Source of the DNA: Thermoproteales archaeon
GTDB taxonomy: Archaea > Thermoproteota > Thermoprotei > Thermoproteales > Thermoproteaceae
DNA: 33,253 nt
Direction: 5' to 3'
Assembly: GCA_027002815.1 (NCBI GenBank)
Contig: JALWZH010000158.1
Span: 1 to 33,253, forward strand
Shown: positions 1 through 7,019 of the stretch, piece after piece
How positions within the stretch are numbered: position 1 is the first letter of the stretch
Layout of the letters: the number at the start of each line of letters is the position of its first letter
The notes under the pieces: model-generated
The model's database searches: none
Seen by the model: the letters and a program-made list of their open reading frames with translations, nothing else
What the model was told of the DNA's origin: nothing
Program-made: the position numbers and the translations under genes

Positions 1-297
1 GCTGGGGAGGGGGTAGGCCCAGTGCACGCGGTGGACGTGGCCCTGAGGAAGGCCCTTACATCTGCGTTCCCCCAGCTCGCCGAGACTTACCTCAGGGACT
101 ACAAGGTGGTGCTCCCGACAGCCGTCAAGAGCACCGAGAGCCTAGTGAGGGTCACAGTGGAGTTCATGAACGGGCACAGGGCCTGGAGGACCGTGGGCGT
201 GTCCAGCAACGTGGTCGACGCGTCGATAAGGGCCATAATAGACGCCTACGACTTCGCCCTACAGCTAGAGGAACTCAAGCAGAGACGCGTCCTCTGA
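1..297 (+). CDS. Citramalate / 2-isopropylmalate synthase family, C-terminal part
   Basis: The frame is open to the left edge, so only the last 98 codons or so are present. The visible part resembles the C-terminal LeuA-type regulatory domain of alpha-isopropylmalate/citramalate synthases: a GPV-x-AVD-x-ALRKAL start, then FPQLAE, DYKV, a VRVTVEF strand and WRTVGVSSNVVDAS near the end. These enzymes condense acetyl-CoA with a 2-oxo acid on the way to leucine or isoleucine. The TVGVS-N-x-x-A pattern is the one I associate with the citramalate synthase (CimA-like) branch, but the catalytic TIM barrel that would settle substrate choice lies outside the window. The GTG at position 22 is probably internal. 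Confidence 0.75.
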   Translation, partial: AGEGVGPVHAVDVALRKALTSAFPQLAETYLRDYKVVLPTAVKSTESLVRVTVEFMNGHRAWRTVGVSSNVVDASIRAIIDAYDFALQLEELKQRRVL

Positions 298-395
298 CGG
301 CCAAGCCCATAACCCATGAATCAACCTGTTTTCACGGCTATGCTTGAGTTTGTTGGACCGCGAAACCTTCATGTTGTAGGCCCCCACAGAGACAC

Positions 396-539
396 ATGGA
401 AGAACTCATCGAGCGGCCCTTTCCCAGACCCTCGTCAGAGGCATACACCTCTGCCTGGCTTCTCGAGGCCCTCATGGAGGTGGAGCCGGCCCTGGACTTC
501 CTTGGGCGTGGCGAGGGGCACGACCCGCCCACCAAATAG
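396..539 (+). pseudogene. Short fragment resembling an archaeal PaREP1-type protein
   Basis: A 47-codon frame starts with MEELIERP and contains AYTSAWLLEALMEVE and ALDFLGRG, then ends at a TAG. The pattern of a charged start followed by a LLEALxExxxALxFLxxG helix recalls the N-terminus of PaREP1/PaREP8 family proteins, multi-copy small proteins of Pyrobaculum and relatives. Those continue with an RNAAGKAFQAW-type helix that is missing here. If the match is right, this is a 3'-truncated copy. I did not find a convincing promoter. It could be chance similarity over a short length. Confidence 0.3.
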
Positions 540-963
540 GTTTGCAATTTCACCGGTATAAGGGACCGCTTCCGTTGGGCAACGGCGCAAGGGTGGAAAC
601 TGCTGCCCTGCGAGTAGAGCACGTCTCTGGCCCTCTCCTGTGGCCTATCTGTCGCAGAGGTCCCCCATACTTCATGTGCGGCGCCTCGCCGAATGTGACC
701 CTATCCACACACACCTTGCAGCCCTGCTCTCTGAAACGCCATATTAGGTCCAGCGGCGTGTCAACCATCATAGCTCACATATAGGTGCCAGGCCCCTTCC
801 GTTAATCCGGAACGTGATTCCGTAACCCAACGGGTATCTCACGATAACAGCTGAGGGCTCGGCCTAAGAGGAATGGTAGAGAAGAGTACAAGCCACATCT
901 GCATTATTGTCGGCGGCGGATTCCCTCCCCATTCCGGGGGGACATGTCCGCCTGCCTCACATT

Positions 964-971
964 CTAAATAA
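964..971 (+). promoter_or_regulatory. TATA box for the DUF3800 gene
   Basis: The sequence ctaaataa is centred 26 bases before the ATG at 994, the spacing expected for a leaderless archaeal transcript. It favours that ATG over the upstream in-frame start at 907. Confidence 0.55.
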
Positions 972-993
972 GGTTAGGGTTCTTATAAGTCTT

Positions 994-1445
994 ATGATAA
1001 TTTTTGTCGACGAAAGTGGGGTTAAGTCTTCCTGCAATTGCGTGTCGCTTGGCGCTGTAGCGTTTCTGGAAAGGCGGGGCGCGTCCTATATGGAGCTTGG
1101 CCGACACTTGGTTGAGGGGATAAAGAAGATGTTAAGGGTAGGCGGCGAGTTAAAGTGGCGCGACGTGGCCAGGAGGGGCGACCCAACCGCGGTAATGGAG
1201 CTGATAAGGGCTGTTGCAGAGGTCAGGTATACAGCTTTCCACTATATGGGCGAAGGCGACTTGGCGGCCAGGATCCGGGGACTTGTGGAAGGCGCGAGTC
1301 TTGTGGTCTTAGACAACCAGCTATTGCCTAGGGGATGTCCTTAGGCGTGAGGCTCCTTGAACGTGACTCACGGAAGGTCCCGGGAATACAGCTTGCCGAC
1401 GTGGTAGCTGGATACGCTAGGCATAGTCTATGTGGGCAGGGCTGA
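994..1445 (+). pseudogene. DUF3800-like protein, broken by one frameshift
   Basis: The product starts MIIFVDESG, the Asp-Glu-Ser signature that opens DUF3800 proteins, a family with an RNase H-like fold and no established role, often near mobile or defence genes. The first frame stops at 1344, just after LVVLDNQLLPRG. The next frame continues from about 1332 with VRLLERDSRKVPGIQLADVV and AGYARH, which is the usual family C-terminus with its IQLADVVAG motif. Both halves together give about 150 residues. The shift falls at the run of four G at 1331-1334, so one lost base would explain it. Either a true pseudogene or a homopolymer sequencing error is possible. No neighbouring gene is co-oriented in an operon. 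Confidence 0.7.
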
Positions 1446-1502
1446 GAATGGTTAACGCGGTGTCGCTGAGAGGCCTCGGTCGGCTCGGACGCGTTGCGTC
1501 TG

Positions 1503-3947
1503 CTAGGTCCTGACGTCGTGCACGTAGTCGTATATTTCGAGTACCTGCCTGTCCAGCTGGCCGGACTCGACGAGCCTCACCACTTCTTCTCTGGGCCTGA
1601 AGACGGCTTGTAGGGCCGTGTCCCTCGCCTCGTCGGGGAGGGGCGCTAGGGCCATTATGAGGCGGCCGCCGTGCTGCAGGTACATGGGGGACTTGAGCTT
1701 GGCCCTCAATATGTCCATTATGGCTGGGGCGAAGGAGCGGTCGAAGCGGGGCGCGTTCTCGAGCACGGCCCTCTCCACGTCCTCCCGCCTCAACGAGGAG
1801 AGTATCCTCTGGGCGGCCTCTGCGGGCCCCACGTGTCTGAAGGGGCCGGCCCTGTATGCCTCGCGTACTGCGTCCCTTACGGGGCCCACGAACCTGCTGA
1901 GGATCCTCTCGGCGGCTATCCGGTCGAGGTCGTCGTAGAAGGCGTTGGTCCACTCCATGTGGAGGTCCCACAACGCGTCGAAGAGGTCCTCGGTGAAGGG
2001 TGTCCCCGCGGCCACCCTCACCCTGTCCTCGGCCGGCACCACGCCCAGCCCCGTCCTGGCGGGGCCCTTGAAGGCCCCGTCCCTGGTGACGCGGGCCCCG
2101 TGGCGCAGGAGGGTCCAGAGCCACGTGGAGAATATGCGGTACGTTGCCAGGTCGTTCATGAAGCGTTGGCCCAGCTCGTAGTCGTCTATGGCGGCGGCCA
2201 GGTTCCCGTTGAGGAGCTGGAACCCGTAGTTTGCCGCCATGTAGAACGCGTGCTGTATGTGCTCGGCCGTTATGTCCCCCTTCGGCGGCTCGAAGAGGGC
2301 GGTCCACAGGTCCCTGCCGCCCCAGAGCTCCGGGTTGCCGAGCAGCTTCTCCGGCGTGTCCACCATGTCCGGCCTAATTACCCATGGGGTTATGTTGCCG
2401 TCCCCGTCTATTAGGCCGAGCCCGATGAATAGGCGCCTCTCCTGCTCGGTCAGCCCACTGTCCACGGCCGGTATCTGGGCCCCGTCCACCACCACGTGTC
2501 TGACAGGTCGGTTTATCAGTCTCTCGAGGTCCTCCAGGCTGGCCCTCAGGGGCTCGTTGCCGGCCCTCACGTAGGACTCCTCGGGCGTGGCCACCCAGCT
2601 CTGCCTGAACAGGTCGTAGAGCCTGCCCTTGACCCTCCCCTCGAGGATATCCCTCAACGTGACCCTGTTGACGGGCTCCTCGGCCACGAATACCAGGCCT
2701 ATGAGCCTCTCCCTGAGCTTGTCCAGCCACATGGCCCTGAGGGCCCTCGCGTTGTACCTGTGGCGCTGGTACGGGTCGTCCTGCCTGTAGAGCATGACGG
2801 CTGCCATTCCCCCAACGGGGCCCCCCCTCAGCTCGCCGTTCCTGTCGAGGCCGGCCATGAGGCACATGAGGGCGTTGTACTTCTGGTACGCCATCATTAT
2901 GGGGTGCGTCATCGTTATGTTCTGGGGGTCGGGGTACACGGCCTCGTCCTTCCACATCTCGATGATGGAGCCCAGGTAGTCCCACCTGCCGTTGTTGGAC
3001 TTGACGAGCCTCTCGCGCCAGATCCAGAATATGACCGGCAGATAGAGGCCTGCCCTCGCCTCCTCGTACAGCATGGCGATCTTCAGCTCGCCCCTGCCGA
3101 GACCCAGCCTGTCCTCAACCCTCCTCAGGATCCTCTCTATGACCAGGGCCTCGTCAGGGGTCTGGACCTTGGGCACGTAGAAGTACACGTTGGTGCCGGC
3201 CCTCCTCAGAGACTCGTAGTTGTTCAACGTGTATATCACGATGGACGTTATTATGGCGGGGACGGGCCTCCCGTCCAGCCTCACGTCGAAGTCCAGTATG
3301 TGGAGGCCTGGCACCCTGTGTATGAGGGTGGGCCACCTGTCCCGGGGCTTCCTCACCCGGTACTCCTTCCCCCCCTCCCTGTAGGGGTCCGGAACGTCGC
3401 CGGACAGGACGCGTCGCACCACCCGCCTGGCCTCCCACACGGCTGCCACGTCCCTCCCGGAGCCCCTAGGCACGTACCAGGCGGGCGATGCGTCCTCCTC
3501 GTCCTCCATCATGGAGGCCACGTCCGCGTTTATCTGGTGTATGGCCCTGGACATGGGGTGCCAGGGCCCTGTTATCTCCAGGCCGGGGTTCTTCAGGGGA
3601 TGAAGGTCGTCCGGCACCGGCGTGGTCCAGTTGAGGCCCCACCTAAGGGGAGAGTCCCGTCCAAGCAGGTTGTCGATCAGCCCCTGGACTATCTCCCTGA
3701 ACGTGCGGACGTTGCCGTCGGCGTCCACAAACCTGTCGTCCCACCGGGGGAAGGCCGCCTTGACCCTCACAGGCTCCCCCCTGTCAAGCCACTCCCTCCT
3801 GGCCCTGACGACGCGGTCCACCTCGGGCCCGAACTCCCGGGCCAGCTCCTCTATGAGGCCCTCCACGGAGACCCTCCTCCCATTCACCGCCTTCTCGCCG
3901 AAAAGGTCCGGGAAGGCCTGTAGGACCCGCTGGTTAATCTCCAGCAT
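1503..3947 (-). CDS. aceB: Malate synthase (long archaeal type)
   Basis: This 814-residue protein should condense glyoxylate with acetyl-CoA to give malate and CoA in the cytoplasm. The recognisable core is GLNWTTPVPDDLHPLKNPG, then LEITGPWHPMSRAIHQINAD and the acidic ASMMEDEEDASP, a pattern seen in malate synthases, including the long forms known from Sulfolobus relatives. A further conserved stretch reads NGRWDYLGSIIEMWKDEAVY with NITMTHPIMMAYQKYN. The ATG at 3947 is preferred because a TATA box lies 26 bases upstream. The open frame extends to 4097 but would overlap the divergent dehydrogenase promoter. No isocitrate lyase is in the window, so glyoxylate could come from a lyase elsewhere or from another pathway. 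The gene is transcribed away from an aldehyde dehydrogenase, with shared control likely. Confidence 0.88.
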   Translation of the reverse strand: MLEINQRVLQAFPDLFGEKAVNGRRVSVEGLIEELAREFGPEVDRVVRARREWLDRGEPVRVKAAFPRWDDRFVDADGNVRTFREIVQGLIDNLLGRDSPLRWGLNWTTPVPDDLHPLKNPGLEITGPWHPMSRAIHQINADVASMMEDEEDASPAWYVPRGSGRDVAAVWEARRVVRRVLSGDVPDPYREGGKEYRVRKPRDRWPTLIHRVPGLHILDFDVRLDGRPVPAIITSIVIYTLNNYESLRRAGTNVYFYVPKVQTPDEALVIERILRRVEDRLGLGRGELKIAMLYEEARAGLYLPVIFWIWRERLVKSNNGRWDYLGSIIEMWKDEAVYPDPQNITMTHPIMMAYQKYNALMCLMAGLDRNGELRGGPVGGMAAVMLYRQDDPYQRHRYNARALRAMWLDKLRERLIGLVFVAEEPVNRVTLRDILEGRVKGRLYDLFRQSWVATPEESYVRAGNEPLRASLEDLERLINRPVRHVVVDGAQIPAVDSGLTEQERRLFIGLGLIDGDGNITPWVIRPDMVDTPEKLLGNPELWGGRDLWTALFEPPKGDITAEHIQHAFYMAANYGFQLLNGNLAAAIDDYELGQRFMNDLATYRIFSTWLWTLLRHGARVTRDGAFKGPARTGLGVVPAEDRVRVAAGTPFTEDLFDALWDLHMEWTNAFYDDLDRIAAERILSRFVGPVRDAVREAYRAGPFRHVGPAEAAQRILSSLRREDVERAVLENAPRFDRSFAPAIMDILRAKLKSPMYLQHGGRLIMALAPLPDEARDTALQAVFRPREEVVRLVESGQLDRQVLEIYDYVHDVRT

Positions 3948-3968
3948 TGGTGCCAGTGGAGACTCACG

Positions 3969-3977
3969 CTTTAAATG
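3969..3977 (-). promoter_or_regulatory. TATA box of malate synthase
   Basis: On the minus strand the box reads catttaaag, centred 26 bases before the ATG at 3947. It indicates a leaderless transcript. Confidence 0.6.
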
Positions 3978-4015
3978 TTGCCCAACGCCGCCCATAGCGC
4001 TTGTAGGACAATAAT

Positions 4016-4030
4016 TTTGCCTCTGGCAAA
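4016..4030. promoter_or_regulatory. Dyad TTTGCC-tct-GGCAAA between divergent promoters
   Basis: A perfect 6-bp inverted repeat with a 3-base spacer sits between the malate synthase and dehydrogenase TATA boxes. Its size and symmetry suit a site for a dimeric winged-helix regulator. Binding is inferred only from position and symmetry. Confidence 0.4.
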
Positions 4031-4033
4031 TTA

Positions 4034-4055
4034 ATGGCCGGCCATCATTTAAAAG
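4034..4055 (+). promoter_or_regulatory. 12-bp palindrome abutting the TATA box of the aldehyde dehydrogenase gene
   Basis: The perfect palindrome atggccggccat (4034-4045) directly precedes the TATA box catttaaaag (4046-4055), which is centred 25 bases before the ATG at 4075. A protein bound to the palindrome would cover the BRE and could block TFB loading. This is inferred from geometry. Confidence 0.45.
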
Positions 4056-4074
4056 CTCGAGTTGGGTGGTCGAT

Positions 4075-5556
4075 ATGGTTAGGGGCTTTTCGGACAATTA
4101 CGGCAGGCTCCCCAACTACATAGATGGGAGGTACGTCGAGGTCGACGCTGATAGGTATCTGCCCACGTACGATCCGGGGACTGGCAGGGTCATAGGCGAG
4201 GTGCCGGTCCTCAGGGACGTGGACGCGGCTGTGGGGGCCGCTGCACGTGCCTTCGAGAAGTGGTCCCGCGTGCCCGTGTATGACAGGCTCCAGTACCTGG
4301 CCAGGCTCAAGGCGCTCATGGAGGAGCACCGCGACGAGATCGTGAGGATGCTCTCCCAGAACGTCGGCAAGACGTTGACCGACGCGAGGGGCGAGTTCAG
4401 GAGGGCCATGGACAGCGTGGACATGGCGCTGGGCACGCCGAGCCTCATGGCCCAGGTCCTCAAGGTCATGAACGTGGCTGGGGGCGACGCCGAGATAGAC
4501 ATGGAAACCGTGAGGGAGCCCCTCGGAGTGTTCGCCATAATAACGCCCTTCAACTTCCCCGTCATGATACCATTCTGGTTCATTCCGCTTGCCGTGACGC
4601 TGGGCAACACCGTTGTGCTCAAGCCCTCTGAGCTCGACCCGGTTGCGCCCATCTTCATGGCGAGCCTCTTCGAGAGGGCCGGCTACCCGCCAGGCGTGGT
4701 CAACGTGGTCACTGGCGATGGGGCCACTGCTGAGGCACTCATAAAGCACCCGGAGGTAGTGGGGGTGGCCTTCGTAGGGTCCACCAGGGTAGGCCAACAG
4801 GTATACGCGCTTGCCGCGGCACACGGCAAGAGGGTGCTCGTCGGCGCAGGAGCCAAGAACCCGGTCGTCGTCATGCCCGACGCGGCGCCCGCCGACAAGG
4901 TGGTCGAGAACATCATAAGCGGCTTCTTCAACCTGTCGGGCCAGCGCTGCCTTGCCCCAGGCAACCTGGTGCTGGTGGGCGACGCGTACGCCAAGTACCG
5001 CGACCTGGTCGCCGAGAGGGCCAGGAAGGTCAGGGTGGGGTACCAGCTCCTCGAGGAGACGGAGATGGGGCCGCTCGTAAGCGACGCTGCGAGGAAAAGG
5101 GTTGCGGGCATGGTGGAGAAGGCGATAGGCGAGGGAGCCAAGCCCCTCCTGGACGGAAGGGACTACAGGGTTGACCCCGCGTACGCCGGGGGCTTCTACC
5201 TAGGCCCCACCGTTCTGGACGGCGTGGCCCCAGACATGGAGATAGCCCGGGAAGAGGTGTTCGGGCCCGTGATACCCATACTGCGTTTCGACACCTTCGA
5301 GGAGGCGCTCGAGTTCGCCAATTCGGGCAGGTACGGCAACGCCGCCTCCATCTTCACCACGTCTGGGAAGTACGCCAGGGAGTTCGCCAGGAGGGTCAAC
5401 GCTGGCAACGTCGGGATAAACATGTCGGTGGCGCAGCCCCTGCCCTTCTTCCCGTTCGGCGGGCGCAAGCAGTCCTTCTTCGGCGTACTGCACGCCCAGA
5501 TAGATGCCGTGGACTTCTTCACGGACAGGAAGGTGGTGATGGGGCGCTGGTGGTGA
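4075..5556 (+). CDS. mmsA: CoA-acylating aldehyde dehydrogenase, methylmalonate-semialdehyde dehydrogenase type
   Basis: The 493-residue protein has the aldehyde dehydrogenase fold: the ITPFNFPVMIPFWFIPLAV stretch, the nucleotide-binding FVGSTRVGQQVY, and the catalytic cysteine at about residue 292 in GQRCLA. Where ordinary aldehyde dehydrogenases have a general-base Glu, this one reads VGAGAKNPVVVMPDA. That matches the methylmalonate-semialdehyde dehydrogenase branch, which releases acyl-CoA rather than a free acid. The likely reaction is NAD-dependent conversion of malonate or methylmalonate semialdehyde to acetyl- or propionyl-CoA. The substrate is inferred. An in-frame GTG at 4066 is possible, but TATA spacing favours 4075. 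The 3' end overlaps the convergent Nudix gene by 38 bases. Confidence 0.85.
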   Translation: MVRGFSDNYGRLPNYIDGRYVEVDADRYLPTYDPGTGRVIGEVPVLRDVDAAVGAAARAFEKWSRVPVYDRLQYLARLKALMEEHRDEIVRMLSQNVGKTLTDARGEFRRAMDSVDMALGTPSLMAQVLKVMNVAGGDAEIDMETVREPLGVFAIITPFNFPVMIPFWFIPLAVTLGNTVVLKPSELDPVAPIFMASLFERAGYPPGVVNVVTGDGATAEALIKHPEVVGVAFVGSTRVGQQVYALAAAHGKRVLVGAGAKNPVVVMPDAAPADKVVENIISGFFNLSGQRCLAPGNLVLVGDAYAKYRDLVAERARKVRVGYQLLEETEMGPLVSDAARKRVAGMVEKAIGEGAKPLLDGRDYRVDPAYAGGFYLGPTVLDGVAPDMEIAREEVFGPVIPILRFDTFEEALEFANSGRYGNAASIFTTSGKYAREFARRVNAGNVGINMSVAQPLPFFPFGGRKQSFFGVLHAQIDAVDFFTDRKVVMGRWW

Positions 5557-6064
5557 CGTGGAGGCGCCCGGTCCTGGCCGCGTATATTAGCAGGGCCAGG
5601 GACGCCCGCATGTCCTCCAGCCCGCCGCCGGCGGCCCTCCTAACGGCCTCGTCCAGCGGAACGCGGAGACGCTCAATCACCTCATGGGTCTCCGGCCGGG
5701 CCTCGGCCTCCTCGGGGTCCACGGCCACGTATATCGAGGCCACCTCGGTGCTGTAGCCGGGGCTCACCACCCCCTCGAACACCTTTTCGAGGCGCCTAGC
5801 CCTGAGACCCGCCTCCTCCTCGAGCTCCCTGGCCGCAGCCTCCTCCTCAACCTCGCCGTTCTCCACTATGCCTGACGGCAGCTCCACCACGTACCTGCCC
5901 AGGGCAGGGCGGTACTGCCTTATGAGCACCACAGTGTCGCCCACAATGGGGAGCACGGTGACGACGCGGGGAAAGACCACCCTCTCCACGTCCATCACGG
6001 CCCCGTTGGGAAGCGTCTGGCGCTCCACCTCAACTATGACCCTCCTCCCCACGTACGCCCTCAT
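5519..6064 (-). CDS. Nudix hydrolase, ADP-ribose pyrophosphatase-like
   Basis: This 181-residue protein carries a complete Nudix box, GIVENGEVEEEAAARELEEE followed by AGL, at about residues 65-87. It is preceded by the LIRQYRPALGRYVVELPSG stretch typical of ADP-ribose/ADP-sugar pyrophosphatases. It should cleave a nucleoside diphosphate linked to another moiety, with Mg2+ held by the box glutamates. A run of six A at 6088-6093 (a poly-T block on the minus strand, 25 bases upstream of the ATG) can serve as its own TATA element. The last 38 bases overlap the 3' end of the aldehyde dehydrogenase gene. The C-terminal tail RLHVTTSAPSPPSCP lies in that overlap and looks unconserved. Confidence 0.85.
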   Translation of the reverse strand: MRAYVGRRVIVEVERQTLPNGAVMDVERVVFPRVVTVLPIVGDTVVLIRQYRPALGRYVVELPSGIVENGEVEEEAAARELEEEAGLRARRLEKVFEGVVSPGYSTEVASIYVAVDPEEAEARPETHEVIERLRVPLDEAVRRAAGGGLEDMRASLALLIYAARTGRLHVTTSAPSPPSCP

Positions 6065-6096
6065 GGCGGGCCGTTGGTGTCCAGGGCAAAAAAGGA

Positions 6097-6528
6097 TTAG
6101 CCCTCCCTGTACTTGACTGCCAGCTTCGCGTCGAAGACGAGGACCGCCTCTCCCTCCTGGTTGATCACCTCGTGGGCTAGGGTGACCAGGCCGAACCTTT
6201 CCCTCCTTTCCCTTCCCACGACCCTTATCCTGGCCCTTATTGTGTCGCCGGGCCTAACGGGCCTCGTGAAGCGCAGCTTGTCAATGCCGTAGAACGCCAC
6301 CACGTGGTCCGTAATGCCCAGCCTCCACCAGAACCCAGTCACAATGGAGAGCGTCAAGACGCCGTGGGCTATGCGGGCCCCGAACGGCGAGGACCTGGCG
6401 ACCGTTTCGTCAAGGTGGATTGAGGTGAAGTCGCCGGAAACCCCGGCAAAGTTCACTATGTCGGCCTCAGTGACGGTGCGGCCAGGCGTTACGAACTCGG
6501 ACCCCTCCTGGAAGTCCTCGAAGTACAT
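6097..6528 (-). CDS. MaoC-family (R)-specific enoyl-CoA hydratase
   Basis: The 143-residue product has the single hotdog MaoC fold. The start YFEDFQEGSEF and the hydratase 2 motif, VSGDFTSIHLDE followed by FGARIAHGVLT, place the catalytic Asp and His at about residues 33 and 38. The family hydrates trans-2-enoyl-CoA thioesters. Substrate range cannot be read from sequence, although neighbouring CoA-thioester enzymes suggest a role in fatty or branched-chain acyl-CoA metabolism. A 33-base gap separates it from the Nudix gene, so co-transcription is possible, but each has its own TATA-like element. It diverges from the small operon starting at 6602. Confidence 0.85.
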   Translation of the reverse strand: MYFEDFQEGSEFVTPGRTVTEADIVNFAGVSGDFTSIHLDETVARSSPFGARIAHGVLTLSIVTGFWWRLGITDHVVAFYGIDKLRFTRPVRPGDTIRARIRVVGRERRERFGLVTLAHEVINQEGEAVLVFDAKLAVKYREG

Positions 6529-6545
6529 GGCGTGTCGTCATAAGG

Positions 6546-6555
6546 GATAAAAAAC
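6546..6555 (-). promoter_or_regulatory. TATA box of the MaoC gene
   Basis: On the minus strand the element reads gttttttatc, centred 22 bases before the ATG at 6528. It lies in a 73-base divergent promoter region shared with the operon beginning at 6602. Confidence 0.5.
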
Positions 6556-6573
6556 GTTTGCTGGGCCCGATCC

Positions 6574-6583
6574 GATTATAAAG
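6574..6583 (+). promoter_or_regulatory. TATA box of the small-protein/URO-D-like operon
   Basis: The element gattataaag is centred 23 bases before the ATG at 6602. It is the reason for calling a real gene in the short frame that begins there. Confidence 0.6.
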
Positions 6584-6601
6584 GGGGGCAGGGGATTTGG
6601 C

Positions 6602-6760
6602 ATGGCCAAGATAAGGGTCATAGTGGAGGCCGAGGTGGACGACGAGCTTGTCAAGAGGCTCCTCGAGTCGTTGCCCGGCCCCCCAAACGAGCTCGAGGGG
6701 GAGCTAACCAACGTGAGCGGCAGGTTCAAGGTGAGGATCGTGCACCATGATAAGGGCTGA
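6602..6760 (+). CDS. Small protein of 52 residues, unknown function
   Basis: A 52-codon frame begins MAKIRVIVEAEVDDELVKR and ends RIVHHDKG. It starts at the correct distance from a good TATA box and overlaps the next gene by 14 bases, so it is very likely translated as the first gene of an operon. The predicted pattern is strand-helix-strand: a beta strand IRVIVEAEV, an amphipathic helix DDELVKRLLESL, a Pro-rich turn, then strand RFKVRIV. No cysteines, no membrane segment and no signal peptide are seen. I do not recognise a family. The next gene product also begins with an alternating strand and ends on a FKV strand, so the two may be structurally related partners. Confidence 0.6.
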   Translation: MAKIRVIVEAEVDDELVKRLLESLPGPPNELEGELTNVSGRFKVRIVHHDKG

Positions 6761-7019
6761 GGTAGAGGCGGACGGTCGGAAATATATAGTTGCTGTCGGG
6801 GAACTCTCCGTGGACGTGACCATGGTCCTCAACGGGATTCACATAAGGGGGAGGGTTGACGGGTCAAGGAGCACCGTAATCGTGGACTGGCCTCCACACG
6901 CCGTGTTCGACGCCGTGACCCTGGCGCTTAGAGCCACGCCCCTGCTTATGAGGCTGAGGGAGCTCTACGGGGCCTCGGTCGAGCTGAGGTACCGCGGGTT
7001 CAAGGTCCTCGAACTATGA
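6747..7019 (+). CDS. Small protein of 90 residues, unknown function
   Basis: This is the middle gene of a tightly overlapping trio: it overlaps the previous gene by 14 bases and the next by 4 bases (ATGA). The protein starts MIRAEVEADGRKYIVAV and ends ELRYRGFKVLEL. It reads as alternating beta strands with one central helix, AVFDAVTLALRATPLLMRL. It has no cysteines, signal peptide or transmembrane segment, so it is likely cytosolic. No family is recognised. Translational coupling suggests stoichiometric production with the URO-D-like protein downstream. Confidence 0.7.
   Translation: MIRAEVEADGRKYIVAVGELSVDVTMVLNGIHIRGRVDGSRSTVIVDWPPHAVFDAVTLALRATPLLMRLRELYGASVELRYRGFKVLEL

Larger units (their letters stand above)
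298..993. other. Long gap with decayed sequence and no intact gene
   Basis: About 700 bases separate the synthase from the next recognisable gene. Short open frames occur on both strands but none has family motifs, a TATA box at the right distance, or coding-like composition over its whole length. The one piece that looks protein-like is the short frame at 396-539, listed separately. The last 30 bases hold the TATA box of the DUF3800 gene. Confidence 0.5.

Noticed and set aside
1331-1334. Programmed frameshift in the DUF3800 gene
   Set aside because: There is no slippery heptamer or downstream structure of the known types; a simple mutation or sequencing error is the simpler reading.
2496-3923. 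475-codon open frame on the plus strand
   Set aside because: Antisense to malate synthase, rich in Pro/Gly/His with no motifs; a by-product of high GC content. The same applies to the minus-strand frames at 1417-2307 and 2374-2985.
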